Source of the DNA: Scatomorpha sp964345235
Lineage (GTDB): Bacteria; Bacillota; Clostridia; Oscillospirales; Oscillospiraceae
NCBI GenBank assembly: GCA_964345235.1
Contig: CAYFQE010000035.1
Location: 1 to 6,784, forward strand
Direction: 5' to 3'
Length of the DNA stretch: 6,784 nucleotides
Below are positions 6,020 through 6,784 of the stretch, piece by piece (within the stretch, counting starts at the first letter, position 1; every line of letters starts with the position of its first letter). The position numbers were made by a program, and so were the translations under genes. The notes under the pieces were generated by a model. It was not told the origin of the DNA, searched no databases, and saw only the letters and a list, made by a program, of their open reading frames with translations.

Positions 6020-6023
6020 TATG
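6009..6023. promoter_or_regulatory. Candidate DtxR-type operator over the feo -10 box
   Basis: CATAGT-ATA-ACTATG is a perfect 6-bp inverted repeat with a 3-base centre, flanked by further matching bases (TT at 6005-6006, AA at 6026-6027). The stretch beginning TTAGCATAGTATAAC matches the left and central part of the DtxR-box consensus TTAGGNTAGNCTAACCTAA in most positions. A bound repressor would cover the -10 box. Assigning it to the neighbouring dtxR-like protein is inference. Confidence 0.5.
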
Positions 6024-6025
6024 TC

Positions 6026-6094
6026 AAAGTTGCAGGTTAGCTCTCGCTAACTCAATTGAGTCCGTTGCCTTTTCGGCAGACGGCAATCAACTTT
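6026..6094 (+). ncRNA. Candidate structured leader RNA of the feo operon
   Basis: Starting at the predicted transcript start, AAAGTTG (6026-6032) is perfectly complementary to CAACTTT (6088-6094) and could close a junction. It would enclose three helices: GTTAGC 6036-6041 with GCTAAC 6046-6051 (TCTC loop); a weak CTC/GAG hairpin with AATT loop at 6051-6060; and an 8-bp stem 6062-6069 with 6075-6083 (loop TTTTC, bulged G6079). The first two share C6051. The element ends 5 bases before the GGGGG ribosome binding site. A four-helix layout recalls NiCo/czcD-type metal riboswitches, but I do not see their conserved junction bases. The fold is from hand pairing only. Confidence 0.35.
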
Positions 6095-6111
6095 AGGATG
6101 GGGGAATTTAT

Positions 6112-6333
6112 TTGATACCGCTCAGTTTTTTTAATGAATCGGATACCGGTCGTATCCGGCAGGTGCGCGGAAATCCCAAGGACAGACAGCACTTATATGA
6201 TTTGGGTTTTGAGCCCGGCGAAGAAGTCACCGTCATCTGCAAGTCTGATGAAAACATTGTGGTGAGCGTTAAGGGAATACGCTTCGCCATCGGTTCTCAG
6301 GCAGGTTCTAAAATAATGATGGAATGGAAATGA
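6112..6333 (+). CDS. feoA: FeoA domain protein (first copy)
   Basis: FeoA is a small cytoplasmic SH3-like protein that assists the ferrous iron transporter FeoB. The 73-residue protein begins with the typical P-L-S-F-F-N and shows the GRIRQV strand (13-18), LYDLGFEPGEEV (28-39) and the terminal A-G-S-K-I-M-M strand. The start is TTG: GGGGGA (6100-6105) lies 6 bases upstream and the residues match the family from position 3. A TTG start may reduce translation. It is the first gene of the feo operon, 12 bases before a second feoA. It has an A-I-G-S-Q pattern where FeoB-partner copies usually have a LSLRK-like motif, so it is the more divergent of the pair. Confidence 0.9.
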   Translation: MIPLSFFNESDTGRIRQVRGNPKDRQHLYDLGFEPGEEVTVICKSDENIVVSVKGIRFAIGSQAGSKIMMEWK

Positions 6334-6345
6334 GGAGGATAAAAC

Positions 6346-6567
6346 ATGAAAACTCTGAAAGATGCGAAGGTAAACGAAAGCTATGTAGTTAAAAAGCTCC
6401 ATGGTGAAGGTGTTCTTAAAAGACGCTATATGGAAATGGGTTTAATTCCCGGAGTGGAAATTTATGTGAGAAAGTTTGCACCGCTGGGAGACCCTGTTGA
6501 AATAACTGTAAAAGGCTATGAGCTTTCTCTTAGAAAAGCCGATGCCGAAATGATAGAGATTGAATGA
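6346..6567 (+). CDS. feoA: FeoA domain protein (second copy)
   Basis: This second 73-residue FeoA is closer to the classical form. It has the G-E-G-V-L-K-R-R-Y-M-E-M-G-L-I-P-G core (20-36), LGDPVEITVKGYELSLRK (47-64) and a short acidic C-terminus. The ATG at 6346 has AGGAGG ending 7 bases upstream, directly at the end of the first feoA. feoB starts 13 bases downstream, so all three genes are one operon. Tandem feoA-feoA-feoB arrangements are known in Clostridia. The paired FeoA copies presumably act on the same FeoB, perhaps as a heteromeric partner. Confidence 0.95.
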   Translation: MKTLKDAKVNESYVVKKLHGEGVLKRRYMEMGLIPGVEIYVRKFAPLGDPVEITVKGYELSLRKADAEMIEIE

Positions 6568-6580
6568 AAGGAATGAGAGA

Positions 6581-6784
6581 ATGTTAAAAATTGCGCTTGC
6601 AGGCAACCCGAATAGCGGAAAAACCACTCTTTTCAACGAGCTTACGGGCTCGCGCCAATTTGTCGGAAACTGGCCGGGAGTTACGGTTGAAAAAAAGGAG
6701 GGCAAGCTCCGCGGACATGATGATGTGACAATCTGCAAGTGGCTGGCTTTTTTCAGCAGCATCTTCTATAATCTTTTTCATTGC
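6581..6784 (+). CDS. feoB: Ferrous iron transporter FeoB, N-terminal G-domain start (partial, disrupted)
   Basis: Only 68 codons are present. Residues 1-51 are unmistakable FeoB: the G1 P-loop GNPNSGKTT (8-16), LFNELTGSRQFVGNWPGVT with the switch-I/G2 region, then VEKKEGKLRGHDDVTI. In FeoB this should continue directly into the G3 motif D-L-P-G of the GTPase. Instead residues 52-68 (from ~6734) read CKWLAFFSSIF and onward, with no G3 motif and no family resemblance. The remaining ~700 residues, including the membrane part, are outside the window. So feoB is either broken here by a rearrangement, or the last ~50 bases are a chimeric join. The ATG at 6581 follows a modest AAGGAA-type site. An intact FeoB would import Fe(II) through the cytoplasmic membrane. 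Confidence 0.88.
   Translation, partial: MLKIALAGNPNSGKTTLFNELTGSRQFVGNWPGVTVEKKEGKLRGHDDVTICKWLAFFSSIFYNLFHC
6734..6781 (-). other. Possible start of an unidentified gene on the minus strand
   Basis: Read on the minus strand from an ATG at 6781, the bases that do not belong to feoB give a well-composed coding start (MKKIIEDAAEKSQPLA), with coding-like codon choice. Its frame then runs into antisense feoB, which is not expected to be real. The protein is not recognised, and its upstream region is outside the window. It supports the view that 6734-6784 comes from another locus. Confidence 0.2.

Noticed and set aside
6026..6094. Firm assignment as a NiCo/czcD or yybP-ykoY riboswitch
   Set aside because: The helix layout recalls NiCo, but the conserved junction bases of either class are not evident by eye, so only a candidate structured leader is claimed.
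6442..6762. 106-codon minus-strand frame over feoA2 and feoB
   Set aside because: It is antisense to strongly conserved FeoA and FeoB sequences; composition is not protein-like.
1..6784. CRISPR array, tRNA, rRNA, insertion sequence or prophage
   Set aside because: No regularly spaced repeats, cloverleaf-like sequence, transposase, integrase or phage gene was seen on either strand.

Overview
The window looks like a low-to-mid GC Firmicutes chromosome, most likely class Clostridia and possibly a gut-type Oscillospiraceae/Ruminococcaceae relative. The evidence is strong GGAGG ribosome binding sites, textbook sigma-A promoters, the rplM-rpsI pair, a DtxR-type repressor divergent from a feoA-feoA-feoB operon, and clostridial-style surface-protein, DUF362 and AAA_14/DUF4143 families. 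The taxon is inferred from protein character only.

Layout from left to right: (1) 1-1005 holds an internal piece of a secreted, multi-domain surface protein. A hairpin with a T-tract lies on its left and another on its right, and a beta-helix domain is cut off just after it begins. (2) 1011-1733, minus strand, encodes a TtcA-like PP-loop tRNA-thiolation enzyme. (3) 1832-2849 is a complete ribosomal protein unit: a strong promoter, a probable structured leader, rplM (L13), rpsI (S9) and a strong terminator. (4) 2913-5497 pairs an AT-richer AAA_14/DUF4143 ATPase gene with a DUF362 plus 2x[4Fe-4S] ferredoxin-domain gene. The two overlap by ATGA, and a bidirectional terminator follows. (5) 5525-6784 is an iron-uptake locus: a dtxR-like regulator on the minus strand, a divergent control region, then feoA, a second feoA and the first ~51 codons of feoB.

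The iron locus is the most coherent functional unit. The regulator carries a DtxR-like (Met, Cys, Glu, His) metal site. The control region has GTTAGC/GCTAAC repeats and a 15-bp palindrome over the feo -10 box. The predicted transcript start falls at the 5' edge of a sequence that can fold into a closed multi-helix junction, ending just before the feoA Shine-Dalgarno. Control could therefore act on both DNA and RNA, and the RNA part is the best candidate here for something undescribed.

Two sharp discontinuities need care. The surface-protein frame stops resembling its family at ~938, and feoB stops resembling FeoB at ~6734, where the remaining ~50 bases look like the start of a gene on the opposite strand. 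These may be real rearrangements or chimeric assembly joins. No tRNA, rRNA, CRISPR array, insertion sequence or integrase was seen, and no gene-free gap exceeds 300 bases.
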